Below are positions 16,642 through 25,255 of a stretch of 41,785 nucleotides of DNA, one piece after another. The stretch covers positions 1 to 41,785 of the forward strand of contig NZ_AQQP01000022.1 of the NCBI RefSeq assembly GCF_002210165.1, given 5' to 3'. The notes below the pieces were generated by a model. It saw only the letters and a list, made by a program, of their open reading frames with translations, made no database searches and was not told the origin of the DNA. The first letter of the stretch is position 1; every line of letters starts with the position of its first letter. The translations under genes were made by a program, and so were the position numbers. Origin of the DNA: Phaeobacter sp. 22II1-1F12B. Lineage in GTDB: Bacteria; Pseudomonadota; Alphaproteobacteria; Rhodobacterales; Rhodobacteraceae.

Positions 16642-18216
16642 TCAGGCCCTGCCGACCGTTGTAAAGGACCGGATGGTTTCGAGCGCACCGTCCAACGCCT
16701 TGCCTTCGGGGTCGGCCAGTGCGGCCGCGATCAGACGGGCGGTCCAGTCGGCGGCGTCGTCCCGCCCTTCGACCAGCAAGGTGCCGGACATGACTTTGTC
16801 GAACTTGGCCAGCCCGCGCGCGTGAGTATCGCTGTAGCCTTTGATCAATCGACGGATTTTCAGCGTTTCGACCGCCAGCGCATAGTCCTGCGAAAGGCGA
16901 CCCTTTGCCGTCGTGAGCCAGTCGTCGATATGGGCAACCTCCTCCTGATGGCGCAAGAGGCTGCGACGCCAGCGGCGCAGCCCGGCCATCAGGTAGAACA
17001 TAAAGAACCCACCAAAGCGGTCGGTGCGGATACGTCGACCCCGGTTCACCATACGGTCGATGAAGCGATAGAGGCCCGGTCGATTGTTCGTGAAGCGACC
17101 GAGCGGCGCGGGCATCAGGCTGACGAATTCGGCCGCCCCCGGGTGCACGTATTCCGTGACCTGAACGAGGTGGTCATCCGTCGCGCCCATCTCTTGATCG
17201 ATCCGAGCGACCCGCGCCTTGCGGGTCTTGATATCGGCAACGCGGATGATGTCGTCGTAGGCCATTGCATTGGCAAGGTATTTTGCCGCCGTTTCGGTGA
17301 AGGCGAAGTTATGCTCGGTGCCGCCAGCATCTTTGTCCTGCGCGGAGATGGCTTCGAGCTGGTCCATGTAGGATTCCGCGTAAGGAATATCCTGATATTC
17401 GGTCAGCTTGCGTAGTCCGGCTTTCGCCATATCCTGAACCGGTACGGGCAGCGCTTCGGCACGGGCGACAAGGGCGGACCAGCGGCGCACCAGCTTTTCC
17501 GGCCCGTGAACTTCGGCTTGTGGCTTGGCCGGAGCGACGTCCTGCGGATCGCTGTACCCTTCCTTGGCCGCAGCGCAGGCAGCATCGAAGGCGCGCAGGC
17601 TTGCCTCTACTCCCCGGCCCGAGGCGCGGATCGTGTCCCGGAAGCTTTCGACCGGAAATGGCAAGCGACCGGAACCGGCAAGGGCACCGAAGAGGCTGGC
17701 GGAAATGACCGACCCCGCATTGAGCGCCATGGTTTCGAGGTCGAAGATAATTGCATCCTGAGCCTGTTCGCGGGCGGCGGCCAGCACAGCCGTCGGATCG
17801 GAAATGCCGCTGCCCGGCACGATTTTCTCCGACGTTGCAAGCGCGCGGTGCGAAGAGGCGATCAGCGTGGTCCGGTCGGGCGTGACGAAACCGCGCTGCA
17901 TCGCTCGTCCGGCCTCCATCAACTCGGCAGCCATGAGGATATCGACGTCGCCTTCTGCCGGGGCAAGTGCGAAGACCGGGTTGCGCGCGCCCTCGGGCAT
18001 CATTTCGACGTAGTAGATCGTGGCACCGGTCCGCTGGGCAACCCCCGCGACCGAGGTGGCCTGCGCCGCATAGCCGTTGGCCTCGGCCAGTGAGACGATC
18101 CAGCCATTCAGCACGCCGCCCCCCTGCCCGCCAACGGCAAGCACGGCGATCTTGATGATGTCGTTCAAGCGGGCATCCGGCACGCGCGTGACCAGTCCGG
18201 TGTCTTGCACGGTCAT
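16642..18216 (-). CDS. iorB: Indolepyruvate:ferredoxin oxidoreductase, beta-subunit type with extra C-terminal domain
   Basis: This 524-residue protein has an N-terminal gamma/beta oxidoreductase domain (about 10-195, AVGGQGGGVLNGWI, then VAGVAQRTGATIYYVEM) as in 2-oxoacid:ferredoxin oxidoreductases. A long C-terminal helical extension of unknown role follows, as is usual in the alphaproteobacterial form. The ATG at 18216 overlaps the iorA stop (ATGA) and is preferred over an upstream in-frame codon. With IorA it would convert aryl pyruvates plus CoA to aryl-acetyl-CoA, CO2 and reduced ferredoxin. It ends 24 bases from the convergent glpR. Confidence 0.85.
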   Translation of the reverse strand: MTVQDTGLVTRVPDARLNDIIKIAVLAVGGQGGGVLNGWIVSLAEANGYAAQATSVAGVAQRTGATIYYVEMMPEGARNPVFALAPAEGDVDILMAAELMEAGRAMQRGFVTPDRTTLIASSHRALATSEKIVPGSGISDPTAVLAAAREQAQDAIIFDLETMALNAGSVISASLFGALAGSGRLPFPVESFRDTIRASGRGVEASLRAFDAACAAAKEGYSDPQDVAPAKPQAEVHGPEKLVRRWSALVARAEALPVPVQDMAKAGLRKLTEYQDIPYAESYMDQLEAISAQDKDAGGTEHNFAFTETAAKYLANAMAYDDIIRVADIKTRKARVARIDQEMGATDDHLVQVTEYVHPGAAEFVSLMPAPLGRFTNNRPGLYRFIDRMVNRGRRIRTDRFGGFFMFYLMAGLRRWRRSLLRHQEEVAHIDDWLTTAKGRLSQDYALAVETLKIRRLIKGYSDTHARGLAKFDKVMSGTLLVEGRDDAADWTARLIAAALADPEGKALDGALETIRSFTTVGRA

Positions 18217-20366
18217 GCGCCTGCCTCCCATGTGAGTCGACGGCTGGCACGGCGGTCCTGCAACCAGCCGATCGCGCGGCGGCGCCAGTCTGCGCGGCGG
18301 CGCTCCCATTTGCCCGGGTTGTGGACCAGATCGGCCTGGTAGAACGAGGGGCAGAGAACGGCAGCATCCGCCACTTCACCGCAGTTGCCGCAGCCAACGC
18401 AGCTTTGATCGATATGGGCGATGGGATCGTCGCGCAGCGGATCGTCGGGCATTTTCAACGTCAGGGACGGGCAACCGGATAGCCGCATGCAGGCGTGATC
18501 GCCGGTACACACATCCTCATCCACACCGAACTTGGGCCGTTCCACGCGACGGCCCTCCTTGATCGCGGCGGCGCGTAGGGGTTTCTCACGTCGCTGCCGG
18601 TTCAGCATACACTCGGAAGAGGCGACAATGACTTTCGGGCCCTTGTAATCGGTGGTCAGGGCCTCTTTCAGCGTTTCCTGAACTTTGCCGACGTCATAGG
18701 TGCGGTCGATCTGGCGGACCCATTCCACCCCGACGGCCTCAACCGCCTTGGCTATTGGGTGCTGCGTCGACTTGGTCGGGTTATTGGCGCGGCTGGACAG
18801 GATATCCTGCCCACCGGTCGCGGCAGAATAGTAGTTGTCGACCACGATAGTGACGCCATCCGCCTTGTTGAAAACAGCGTTGCCGATAGAGCTGGACAAG
18901 CCGTTATGCCAGAAGCCGCCGTCGCCGATGATGGAGATCGGGCGTTTATCCCCGCCACCGTCGAAAGCCGCGTTCGAGGCCGGTCCAAGCCCGTAGCCCA
19001 TGGTAGTGCCGCCAATCTCAAAAGGCGGCATGATCGAAAAGAGGTGGCAGCCAATATCGGCCGAGGTCTGGTGCGGACCCATTTCGTTTTCAACCAGCTT
19101 CATCGCGGCAAAGATTGGACGTTCCGGGCATCCGGTACAGAACCCCGGCGGGCGGGCCGGCACGACATCGCGCAGTTGCGGCACGGGGTCTATCTCTTTC
19201 GGTTCGTTCGGCGCGCGCATCGCCGCGGGCAGCAGATCCTGCGCGTGCTGACGCAGGAAGTCGCCGAGCCCTTCGAACATGATGCGACCGGTGTATTCGC
19301 CGGCTTTTGGCAAAAGATCCTTGCCGACAACGGTCTGATTGCGCCCTGCCTGATGCAGGATCGCCCGCAGGTTCTGCTCGATGTAATTGGGCTGCCCTTC
19401 CTCGACCACCAGCACCGCGTCCTTGCCGGTGCAGAAGTCGAGGAACTCATCCTCGACGATCGGATAGGCGACGTTCATGACATAGAGCGGCACGTCGGTG
19501 TCCCCGTGCACGTCAGCGAGGCCAAGCCGCTGGAGCGCGCGGATCACACCGTTATACATGCCACCCTGAAGCGCGATGCCGACCTTGCCGGTTTCGGGCC
19601 CGAAGAATTCGTTCAACTTATGCGTACGGATATAATCGAGGGCGGCAGGCCACCGTTTTTCGACCTTTTCCTTTTCGTGGTTGAAAGAGGCCGGGGGCAG
19701 TACGATGCGGTTCGTGTCGCGGCGCGGGTTCGCGAGCGCATCGCGCACGGTCAGCGACGGCGGCACGTTATCCTTGGCTTCGAATGCACCATGCACATGG
19801 CAGCAGCGGATGCGCAGTTGCAGCATGACCGGCGTATTGGTCGCTTCGCTCAGCTCGAACCCGTGCCGCACAGCCTCGGTGATCGATGGCAGGTTGGGAC
19901 GCGGATCAAGCAGCCAGATCTGCGATTTCATTGCAAAGGCATGGCTGCGTTCCTGCATGATAGAGGAACCTTCGCCGTAATCCTCGCCTACGATGACAAG
20001 CGCGCCGCCAGTCACACCGCCCGAGGCGAGGTTGGCCAGAGCGTCGGACGCGACATTGGTCCCAACGGTCGATTTGAATGTCACCGCACCCCGGATTGGG
20101 TAGTGAACCGAGGCCGCCAGCATGGCGGCGGCGGCGGCTTCGGAGGCGTTGGCCTCGAACCTGATGCCAAGCTCTGCCATCAGCTCTTCGGCATCGGCCA
20201 GAACGTCCATCAGGTGGCTGATCGGGGCACCCTGATAACCGCCGACATATCCGACACCGTTTTCAAGAAGTGCCTTTGTAATCGCAAGGATGCCTTCGCC
20301 GCGGAAAGTCTCTCCGGCACCGATGCGCAGCTGCTCAACTTCTTTCTTGAAGGATCGTTCGGCCAT
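18213..20366 (-). CDS. iorA: Indolepyruvate:ferredoxin oxidoreductase, alpha subunit
   Basis: This 717-residue enzyme has an N-terminal pyruvate-oxidoreductase-like half (GYQGAPISHLMDVL near 43-56), a TPP-binding half (GDGGFWHNGL and DNYYSAATGG near 480-520) and a C-terminal ferredoxin part. One cluster motif is canonical (CVGCGNC then CPSF). The other is stretched: Cys-x5-Cys-x5-Cys-Pro in CTGDHACMRLSGCP, as in other long forms. The ribosome binding site GAGGGAGC is strong. A half-conserved ATGCA-N2-TGCAT-type palindrome lies about 30 bases upstream. The substrate range (indolepyruvate, phenylpyruvate, other 2-oxo acids) cannot be read from sequence. Confidence 0.9.
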   Translation of the reverse strand: MAERSFKKEVEQLRIGAGETFRGEGILAITKALLENGVGYVGGYQGAPISHLMDVLADAEELMAELGIRFEANASEAAAAAMLAASVHYPIRGAVTFKSTVGTNVASDALANLASGGVTGGALVIVGEDYGEGSSIMQERSHAFAMKSQIWLLDPRPNLPSITEAVRHGFELSEATNTPVMLQLRIRCCHVHGAFEAKDNVPPSLTVRDALANPRRDTNRIVLPPASFNHEKEKVEKRWPAALDYIRTHKLNEFFGPETGKVGIALQGGMYNGVIRALQRLGLADVHGDTDVPLYVMNVAYPIVEDEFLDFCTGKDAVLVVEEGQPNYIEQNLRAILHQAGRNQTVVGKDLLPKAGEYTGRIMFEGLGDFLRQHAQDLLPAAMRAPNEPKEIDPVPQLRDVVPARPPGFCTGCPERPIFAAMKLVENEMGPHQTSADIGCHLFSIMPPFEIGGTTMGYGLGPASNAAFDGGGDKRPISIIGDGGFWHNGLSSSIGNAVFNKADGVTIVVDNYYSAATGGQDILSSRANNPTKSTQHPIAKAVEAVGVEWVRQIDRTYDVGKVQETLKEALTTDYKGPKVIVASSECMLNRQRREKPLRAAAIKEGRRVERPKFGVDEDVCTGDHACMRLSGCPSLTLKMPDDPLRDDPIAHIDQSCVGCGNCGEVADAAVLCPSFYQADLVHNPGKWERRRADWRRRAIGWLQDRRASRRLTWEAGA

Positions 20367-20395
20367 GGGCTCCCTCGGTCTTCAGGTAAACTATA

Positions 20396-20409
20396 TTCAT
20401 TTGCATATA
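20396..20409. promoter_or_regulatory. Candidate operator D upstream of iorA
   Basis: TTCATTTGCA matches the TGCA-N2-TGCA pattern with one mismatch, about 30 bases before the iorA start, between the racemase-fold gene and iorA. A further dyad, AATGC-N3-GCATT, lies at 20478-20490. Confidence 0.4.
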
Positions 20410-20516
20410 TTATTGTGAAAGCTCTTCCAAGGGCTCCCACGCTATATGCGTGCGATATTCTTAGGGATCGATCAGCGAATGCAGCGCATTTAGCCGATTC
20501 TACGGTCTCCCCGCGA

Positions 20517-21311
20517 TCAATGCGGTATGGTCAGCCCCGGATGCGGCGCAGGGTATTCGAGGAATTCGTCCAGAACCTCGACTGGAGGCTGGAAGAAATC
20601 GGACACGCGGCTGACCGTCAGGCCGAAATCGCGCTTCAGTTCGACCGCCATCTCGGCATATTTCACTGCCAGCGGGATCCCGTTGACCACGGGCAGCCCC
20701 TCGATCCGGTGACCGTGAATCTGGGAGAACAGCAGCATCGGGATACCGCCGCCCGGGATCAGCACGTCGGTTCCGGCTTCGATCAGCGGCAGGGCCTGAT
20801 CATGGAACAACTGGGCCACGACCTCGCGCCGTTCATCCGAGCCGAAGGCGGCGAGGATCTGGCCCGGCTCAAAGTTCATCGCGTGGACGCCGGTGACCCT
20901 CTCTTTCAGACCATATTTGCCGATCTGCTGGTGGAACCACGGGATGTAGCGACGATTGATGGTCACGATGCCGCTGCGCTGGCCCAGCTGGCAGGCGTGC
21001 AGCATAGAGGATTCGCCAAGGGCGAGCACGGGAATATCAACAGCGCTGCGTGCCTCGTAAAGGCCTGCGTCCTGAAAATGGCCGATGATGAAAGCGTCGT
21101 AGCCTTCGCGTTCAGCCTGAATCGCGTTGCAGATCATCTCGCGCGCACAGCGGAATTCGACGAGCGAATGGGCGTAGCTGTCATGGGGCGTAATGCCGTG
21201 CACGACGATCTCGGTCCCCTCGCGGGCGATTGCGTTCAGATGCTTTTGAAGCTCTTCCCAGTAAATGCCGCCGTTCTCACGATCGACATAGCTTTGATAC
21301 CAGATGCGCAT
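20517..21311 (-). CDS. Asp/Glu/hydantoin racemase-fold protein lacking both catalytic cysteines
   Basis: This 264-residue protein has the overall fold signature of the Asp/Glu/hydantoin racemase superfamily: an N-terminal strand MRIWYQSYV, the first active-site loop at 75-83 and the second at 183-191. In hydantoin racemases these loops carry one Cys each (CFGDPG and GCAGM). Here they read GHFQDAGL and LIPGGGIP, so both Cys are gone and His78 takes the first place. Only Cys55, Cys61 and Cys107 exist. A two-base cysteine racemisation is therefore unlikely; the protein may be an isomerase, lyase or decarboxylase with other chemistry. It lies 10 bases from the TRAP dctM gene and shares that operon. 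The ribosome binding site is AAAGGAG. Confidence 0.75.
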   Translation of the reverse strand: MRIWYQSYVDRENGGIYWEELQKHLNAIAREGTEIVVHGITPHDSYAHSLVEFRCAREMICNAIQAEREGYDAFIIGHFQDAGLYEARSAVDIPVLALGESSMLHACQLGQRSGIVTINRRYIPWFHQQIGKYGLKERVTGVHAMNFEPGQILAAFGSDERREVVAQLFHDQALPLIEAGTDVLIPGGGIPMLLFSQIHGHRIEGLPVVNGIPLAVKYAEMAVELKRDFGLTVSRVSDFFQPPVEVLDEFLEYPAPHPGLTIPH

Positions 21312-21321
21312 GGGAACTCCT

Positions 21322-22635
21322 TTATTTCAGGGATGGCAACCAAGTCGCCAGAGGCGGGAAAATCACCAGCAGGATCAGAAGCAGCATCGTGCAGGCCAGA
21401 TACGGCATGGCCGAATTGGTGACCTCTCCGAGCGTGGTGCCCTTGGGGGCGACCCCCAGCATCACGAAGAGCAACAGGCCAAAGGGCGGCGTGACGAGGC
21501 TCATCTCAAGCGCGATCAGCATGAAGACCCCGAACCAGACCGGGTCGAACTGGAAATGCAGCACGAGCGGCATGAAGATCGGCAGGGTCAGCATCATGAT
21601 CGACAGCTGATCCATGAACATGCCCATCACCAACAGCACGAGGAAGATGCAGCCCAGCATCACCAGCCCGTCGACATCGAACCCCGTGGCCCATTCCACG
21701 ACACCGCGCGAAGCGCCTGAAAAGGCGAGAAGTTGCGAAAAGGTGGTCGAGGCGACGATGATGGTCAGCATCATGACCGAGACGGAAAGCGTGCCACGCA
21801 GGGATTTCACGATCACCGACCAAGAGAGTTTTCGGTAGAAAACGGCAAGGATCAGTACCGAAAGCACACCGAATGCGGCGGATTCGGTCGGTGTTGCCCA
21901 GCCCAGCAGGATCAGGCCAATCACGGCAAATACCACCAGCCCCATCGGCATCACGTCGCGCAGCACCGATTTCACGATGACCGAGAACGGGGCGCGTTCG
22001 GCGTCATAGCTGGGCGCGGCATCGGGATCGAGCGCGATGAGTATGCGGATCGTCAGGACGAACATCACCGCAAGGACGAGCCCGGGCAAGACGCCCGCGA
22101 TCAGCAACGCGCCCACGTCGATCCGGGCCAGCGACCCCAGCAGCACGGCGAGGGAGGATGGCGGAATGATCATCGCCAGAGACCCCGTGGCGAGGATCGG
22201 CCCCATGACCAGCGCATTCTTGTATCCGCGCTTACGCATTTCGGGCATCAAGGTGGTGCCCAGCATCGCGGTATTGGCCATCGAGGACCCGGACAGTGTG
22301 GCAAAGAGCGTGCCACCCGCGACGGTCATGTAGCTGAGACGCCCGCGCGCGCGGCCAAGGCAATTGTCGAGCGCGTCGAATACCCGGATCGCCATACCGC
22401 TCTGGAACAGCAGCTCGCCCATCAGGACGAAAAGCGGCACAGGCACAAGCGAGAAACTGGTCACGGAATCCGTGGCGTTCAAGATCATCTGGTCGATCCC
22501 CGCCATGCCGCCAAGGAACAGCCATGCCCCGACGATGTTGATCGACAGAAAGGCAAGGGCGACGGGCAGGCCGAGCGCCATCAGGAAAAGAACACCGCCG
22601 ATCATGATGGCGGTTGCGAAATACCAGGGGATCAT
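21322..22635 (-). CDS. dctM: TRAP transporter large permease (DctM)
   Basis: This 437-residue inner-membrane protein has about 12 hydrophobic segments, with the DctM features FLMALGLPVALAFL near 18-31, PVPLFVLMGELLFQSG near 67-82 and GSSMANTAMLGT near 115. It is the ion-coupled translocation subunit of a C4-dicarboxylate-type TRAP system. It follows DctQ by 24 bases and precedes the racemase-fold gene. The transported acid is unknown. Confidence 0.92.
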   Translation of the reverse strand: MIPWYFATAIMIGGVLFLMALGLPVALAFLSINIVGAWLFLGGMAGIDQMILNATDSVTSFSLVPVPLFVLMGELLFQSGMAIRVFDALDNCLGRARGRLSYMTVAGGTLFATLSGSSMANTAMLGTTLMPEMRKRGYKNALVMGPILATGSLAMIIPPSSLAVLLGSLARIDVGALLIAGVLPGLVLAVMFVLTIRILIALDPDAAPSYDAERAPFSVIVKSVLRDVMPMGLVVFAVIGLILLGWATPTESAAFGVLSVLILAVFYRKLSWSVIVKSLRGTLSVSVMMLTIIVASTTFSQLLAFSGASRGVVEWATGFDVDGLVMLGCIFLVLLVMGMFMDQLSIMMLTLPIFMPLVLHFQFDPVWFGVFMLIALEMSLVTPPFGLLLFVMLGVAPKGTTLGEVTNSAMPYLACTMLLLILLVIFPPLATWLPSLK

Positions 22636-22659
22636 GTGTCGCGGCCTGTCTTTGTCATT

Positions 22660-23160
22660 TCAATGGCTCGCGTTCTGGGCATCGTAAGTGCCACCCTTCA
22701 GAAAAATTCTCAGGAACTCGATCGCCATCAGCGCAAAGCCTGCCATCAGCATCGACGGCAAAACCCATTTGGGCAGGGCGATGGAGCGAATATCGACGGC
22801 GCTGTTTTCGATCATCTCGCCGGTCACCACGGCAGCGCGCCAAGCCAGCAGTAAGAGAACGACAGCGCAGAAGATCAGCGCGGCCCGGTCGATAGCCCGG
22901 GCAGGAGATTGCGGCAGACGCGAGACCAGAGCCCGCACCGCTACGTGACCTTGGGTGCGGACAAGCCAGGGCGCCCCGGCCATTGTCGCCAGCATCAGAC
23001 CATATTCGATTAGGGCACTGGTTGGCTGAAAGGGTCGAAAGCCCAGATTCCGCAGCGCCACGTCAATGACAATGCCAGCCACCATAAAGGCGAAAGAGGC
23101 CGCGGCAATCGCCGCCAGACCGTGAATCAACCCGTCATAGGCCTTAGAAATCGTACGCAT
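22660..23160 (-). CDS. dctQ: TRAP transporter small permease (DctQ)
   Basis: This 166-residue protein has four membrane segments (about 15-35, 48-65, 88-108, 128-152) and the DctQ-like R-L-P-x-S-P cytoplasmic loop. It bridges DctP and DctM. An AGGG lies eight bases before its ATG. Confidence 0.9.
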   Translation of the reverse strand: MRTISKAYDGLIHGLAAIAAASFAFMVAGIVIDVALRNLGFRPFQPTSALIEYGLMLATMAGAPWLVRTQGHVAVRALVSRLPQSPARAIDRAALIFCAVVLLLLAWRAAVVTGEMIENSAVDIRSIALPKWVLPSMLMAGFALMAIEFLRIFLKGGTYDAQNASH

Positions 23161-23238
23161 AGTTCTGCCCTGCAGTCGGGCCCGGCGATCCGGGCCGATG
23201 TGCGGCGGCGGTAGGTAACCGCCGCCCGCATCAAGATA

Positions 23239-24234
23239 TCAACGGTCGTAATAGGCGTCGCGAAGGGCCTGATAGTTCTCGGCGCCTGCCGCTTCCATGC
23301 GCGCCCAAGCGCTGTCATATGCCGCATCAAGGAACTTGTCCCGCGCCTCGCCTTCGAGCGAGATGACGGTCATGCCTTCGGCCTGAACCTTTTCGTCTGT
23401 CGATGTAATGACTTCCTGAAACTTGTCGTAGGAAATCTTTTCGTACTCAACAGCAACCTGCGTGATGAGGTCTTTGGATTCCTGGCTCAGCCCTTCCCAC
23501 TTGTCCGGGTTCATCACGATGGCAAGGTCCGTATTGAAGAAGCCGGGATCGATCCGGTACTTCAGGAACTTGTCCCAGGACAGGTCCTGAATGGCCACGA
23601 TCGGCCAGCCAGCCCCGTCAAAGGTGCTCCGCTCAAGCCCGGTGTAGACATCGGGGACAGGAACCGAGACCGGCACCGCCGACAGGCTTTCGAAGAAGGA
23701 TTTGTAGATCGGCTGGCTGCGCAGCTTGGCGCCGTCGAGATCGGGAAGGCCGTCTTCGCCGATTGTGGGTTCGTTGACCGTGTAGATGTGGAACTGGATG
23801 CCGCTATCGATCTGCGCCAGCAGGGTCACGCCCAGCTTGTCGGCAAAGGCATCGGCCATCAGGTCGAACCCGCCGTTTTCACGCGCGGTCATCGCCGGGA
23901 CGGTCGAGCCGACCCATGCGTCCGCCTCGGGCATGGTGCCAAGGTGGAAGGAGGCGGGACCATAGTGCATGTCCACAACGCCGCGACGCGCCGCTTCCAT
24001 CTGCTGGTTCTGGGGAACCGCTTCGGGACCACCGATGTAATCGATCCGCACCACGCCTTCACCGCGCTCGTTCACCAGATCGACGAATCCAAGGAAGGAT
24101 TGGCTAAAGGCAAGCTGCTTGGGAAAGGCGGTGACGGCGCGAATGACGTCCTCGGCCAGAACGGGGCCGGTCAGACCCATGACACAGGCGAGGCTTAGCG
24201 CGCCTGTTTTGAAGTGTCGGCTGAATTTGCTCAT
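23239..24234 (-). CDS. dctP: TRAP transporter substrate-binding protein (DctP)
   Basis: This 331-residue periplasmic protein has a signal peptide ending VLAEDVIRAVT (cleavage near 27). The DctP fold is recognisable: GPEAVPQNQQMEAARRG near 71-87, and the conserved substrate-clamping Arg region GAKLRSQPIYKSFFESL near 165-181. It is a single-substrate binding protein for organic acids. Position downstream of the opine-dehydrogenase-like and 3-hydroxyacyl-CoA dehydrogenase genes suggests it imports their substrate. The ribosome binding site is GGGAG. Confidence 0.9.
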   Translation of the reverse strand: MSKFSRHFKTGALSLACVMGLTGPVLAEDVIRAVTAFPKQLAFSQSFLGFVDLVNERGEGVVRIDYIGGPEAVPQNQQMEAARRGVVDMHYGPASFHLGTMPEADAWVGSTVPAMTARENGGFDLMADAFADKLGVTLLAQIDSGIQFHIYTVNEPTIGEDGLPDLDGAKLRSQPIYKSFFESLSAVPVSVPVPDVYTGLERSTFDGAGWPIVAIQDLSWDKFLKYRIDPGFFNTDLAIVMNPDKWEGLSQESKDLITQVAVEYEKISYDKFQEVITSTDEKVQAEGMTVISLEGEARDKFLDAAYDSAWARMEAAGAENYQALRDAYYDR

Positions 24235-24274
24235 TGTAGTCTCCCTATTAGCGGACTGTTGGTTGACTGCGCCT

Positions 24275-25255
24275 TCAGGCGCTTGGTGGCCGGTGTAGCC
24301 CGGCTTGTTTCAAGGCGTTCAGAAATGCGCCCATTCGGTCTTTCTGGTAGGCCGGAACGTCCCGGCCAGCGTAGTCGAAAAAGCCGCGCCCAGCGCGCAG
24401 CCCGGTTTCACCGCTCTTCATCTTGTCGTTGACGATCTGTGGCGGGGCGAAACGGTCCTCGCCGGTTGCCCCGGCCATGTAGTTGCTTGCGTGATAGAGG
24501 ATATCACCGCCGCCCCAGTCGATGAATTCGAGAAGGCCCAGAACGGCAAACCGCAGCCCAAAGCCATATTTCACGGCCCGATCCACATCTTCGGCCGAGG
24601 CGACACCTTCTTCGACAAGACGTGCCGCTTCGTTCATCGCGAGCGCCTGAATGCGCGGAACGATGTATCCGGGCGAGGCTTTGCAGGCCACCGGCACCTT
24701 GCCGATGCCCTCGAGAAAACCGGTCAGGTCGGCGAGAACCGCATCGCCGGTCTGATCGGTCGGGCTGAGTTCCACCAGCGGCACCAGGAGCGCGGGGTTC
24801 AGCCAGTGAGCGTTCAGAAATCTGGCAGGGTCGATGCAATACTGCGCCAGTTCGGTCGACAGCATGGTCGAAGTGGTGGAGGCGAGGATCGCGTCATTGT
24901 CGCCATGGTCGTTGAACAGACCAAACGCGTGTTTCTTGGCGTCGAGCACCTCGGGCACGGCTTCGAAAACGATATGTGCCCCGCTTAGCCCCTGTTCCGC
25001 TTCGGCCAGCGGATAGACCGACACCCGTTTCATCAACTCCGGCAGGACGGCGACGTCAAAGCCGCCGATATCGGCGACCATGGTCAAACCGGCCTCGACC
25101 TCGGCAAGGGTTTCCTTGCGAAAACGATCAAAGTCTTCGTCGGATCGGAGTTTTGCGTCGATCAGGGCGATGTCATGCCCGGCATAGGCCATGCATTGCG
25201 CGATGCCGCGGCCCATGCGGCCAGCACCGATGCAGGCTGTGGCCGCATCGCTCAT
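24275..25255 (-). CDS. 3-hydroxyacyl-CoA dehydrogenase family protein
   Basis: This 326-residue NAD-dependent enzyme has the Rossmann motif GAGRMGRGIAQ at 10-20 and the 3HCDH catalytic pair His150 and Glu162 in HWLNPALLVPLVE. The C-terminal helical domain is complete (RAGRGFFDYAGRD). Its ATG overlaps the upstream stop codon (ATGA); a longer upstream frame exists but lies wholly inside the neighbour. It could act on 3-hydroxybutyryl-CoA, an aryl-hydroxyacyl-CoA, or free acids as in carnitine dehydrogenase. Confidence 0.87.
   Translation of the reverse strand: MSDAATACIGAGRMGRGIAQCMAYAGHDIALIDAKLRSDEDFDRFRKETLAEVEAGLTMVADIGGFDVAVLPELMKRVSVYPLAEAEQGLSGAHIVFEAVPEVLDAKKHAFGLFNDHGDNDAILASTTSTMLSTELAQYCIDPARFLNAHWLNPALLVPLVELSPTDQTGDAVLADLTGFLEGIGKVPVACKASPGYIVPRIQALAMNEAARLVEEGVASAEDVDRAVKYGFGLRFAVLGLLEFIDWGGGDILYHASNYMAGATGEDRFAPPQIVNDKMKSGETGLRAGRGFFDYAGRDVPAYQKDRMGAFLNALKQAGLHRPPSA

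Noticed and set aside
18759-21422. Plus-strand open frame of 887 codons opposite iorA and the racemase-fold gene
   Set aside because: It spans two real minus-strand genes and their gap with no recognisable domain; high GC keeps the antisense frame open.
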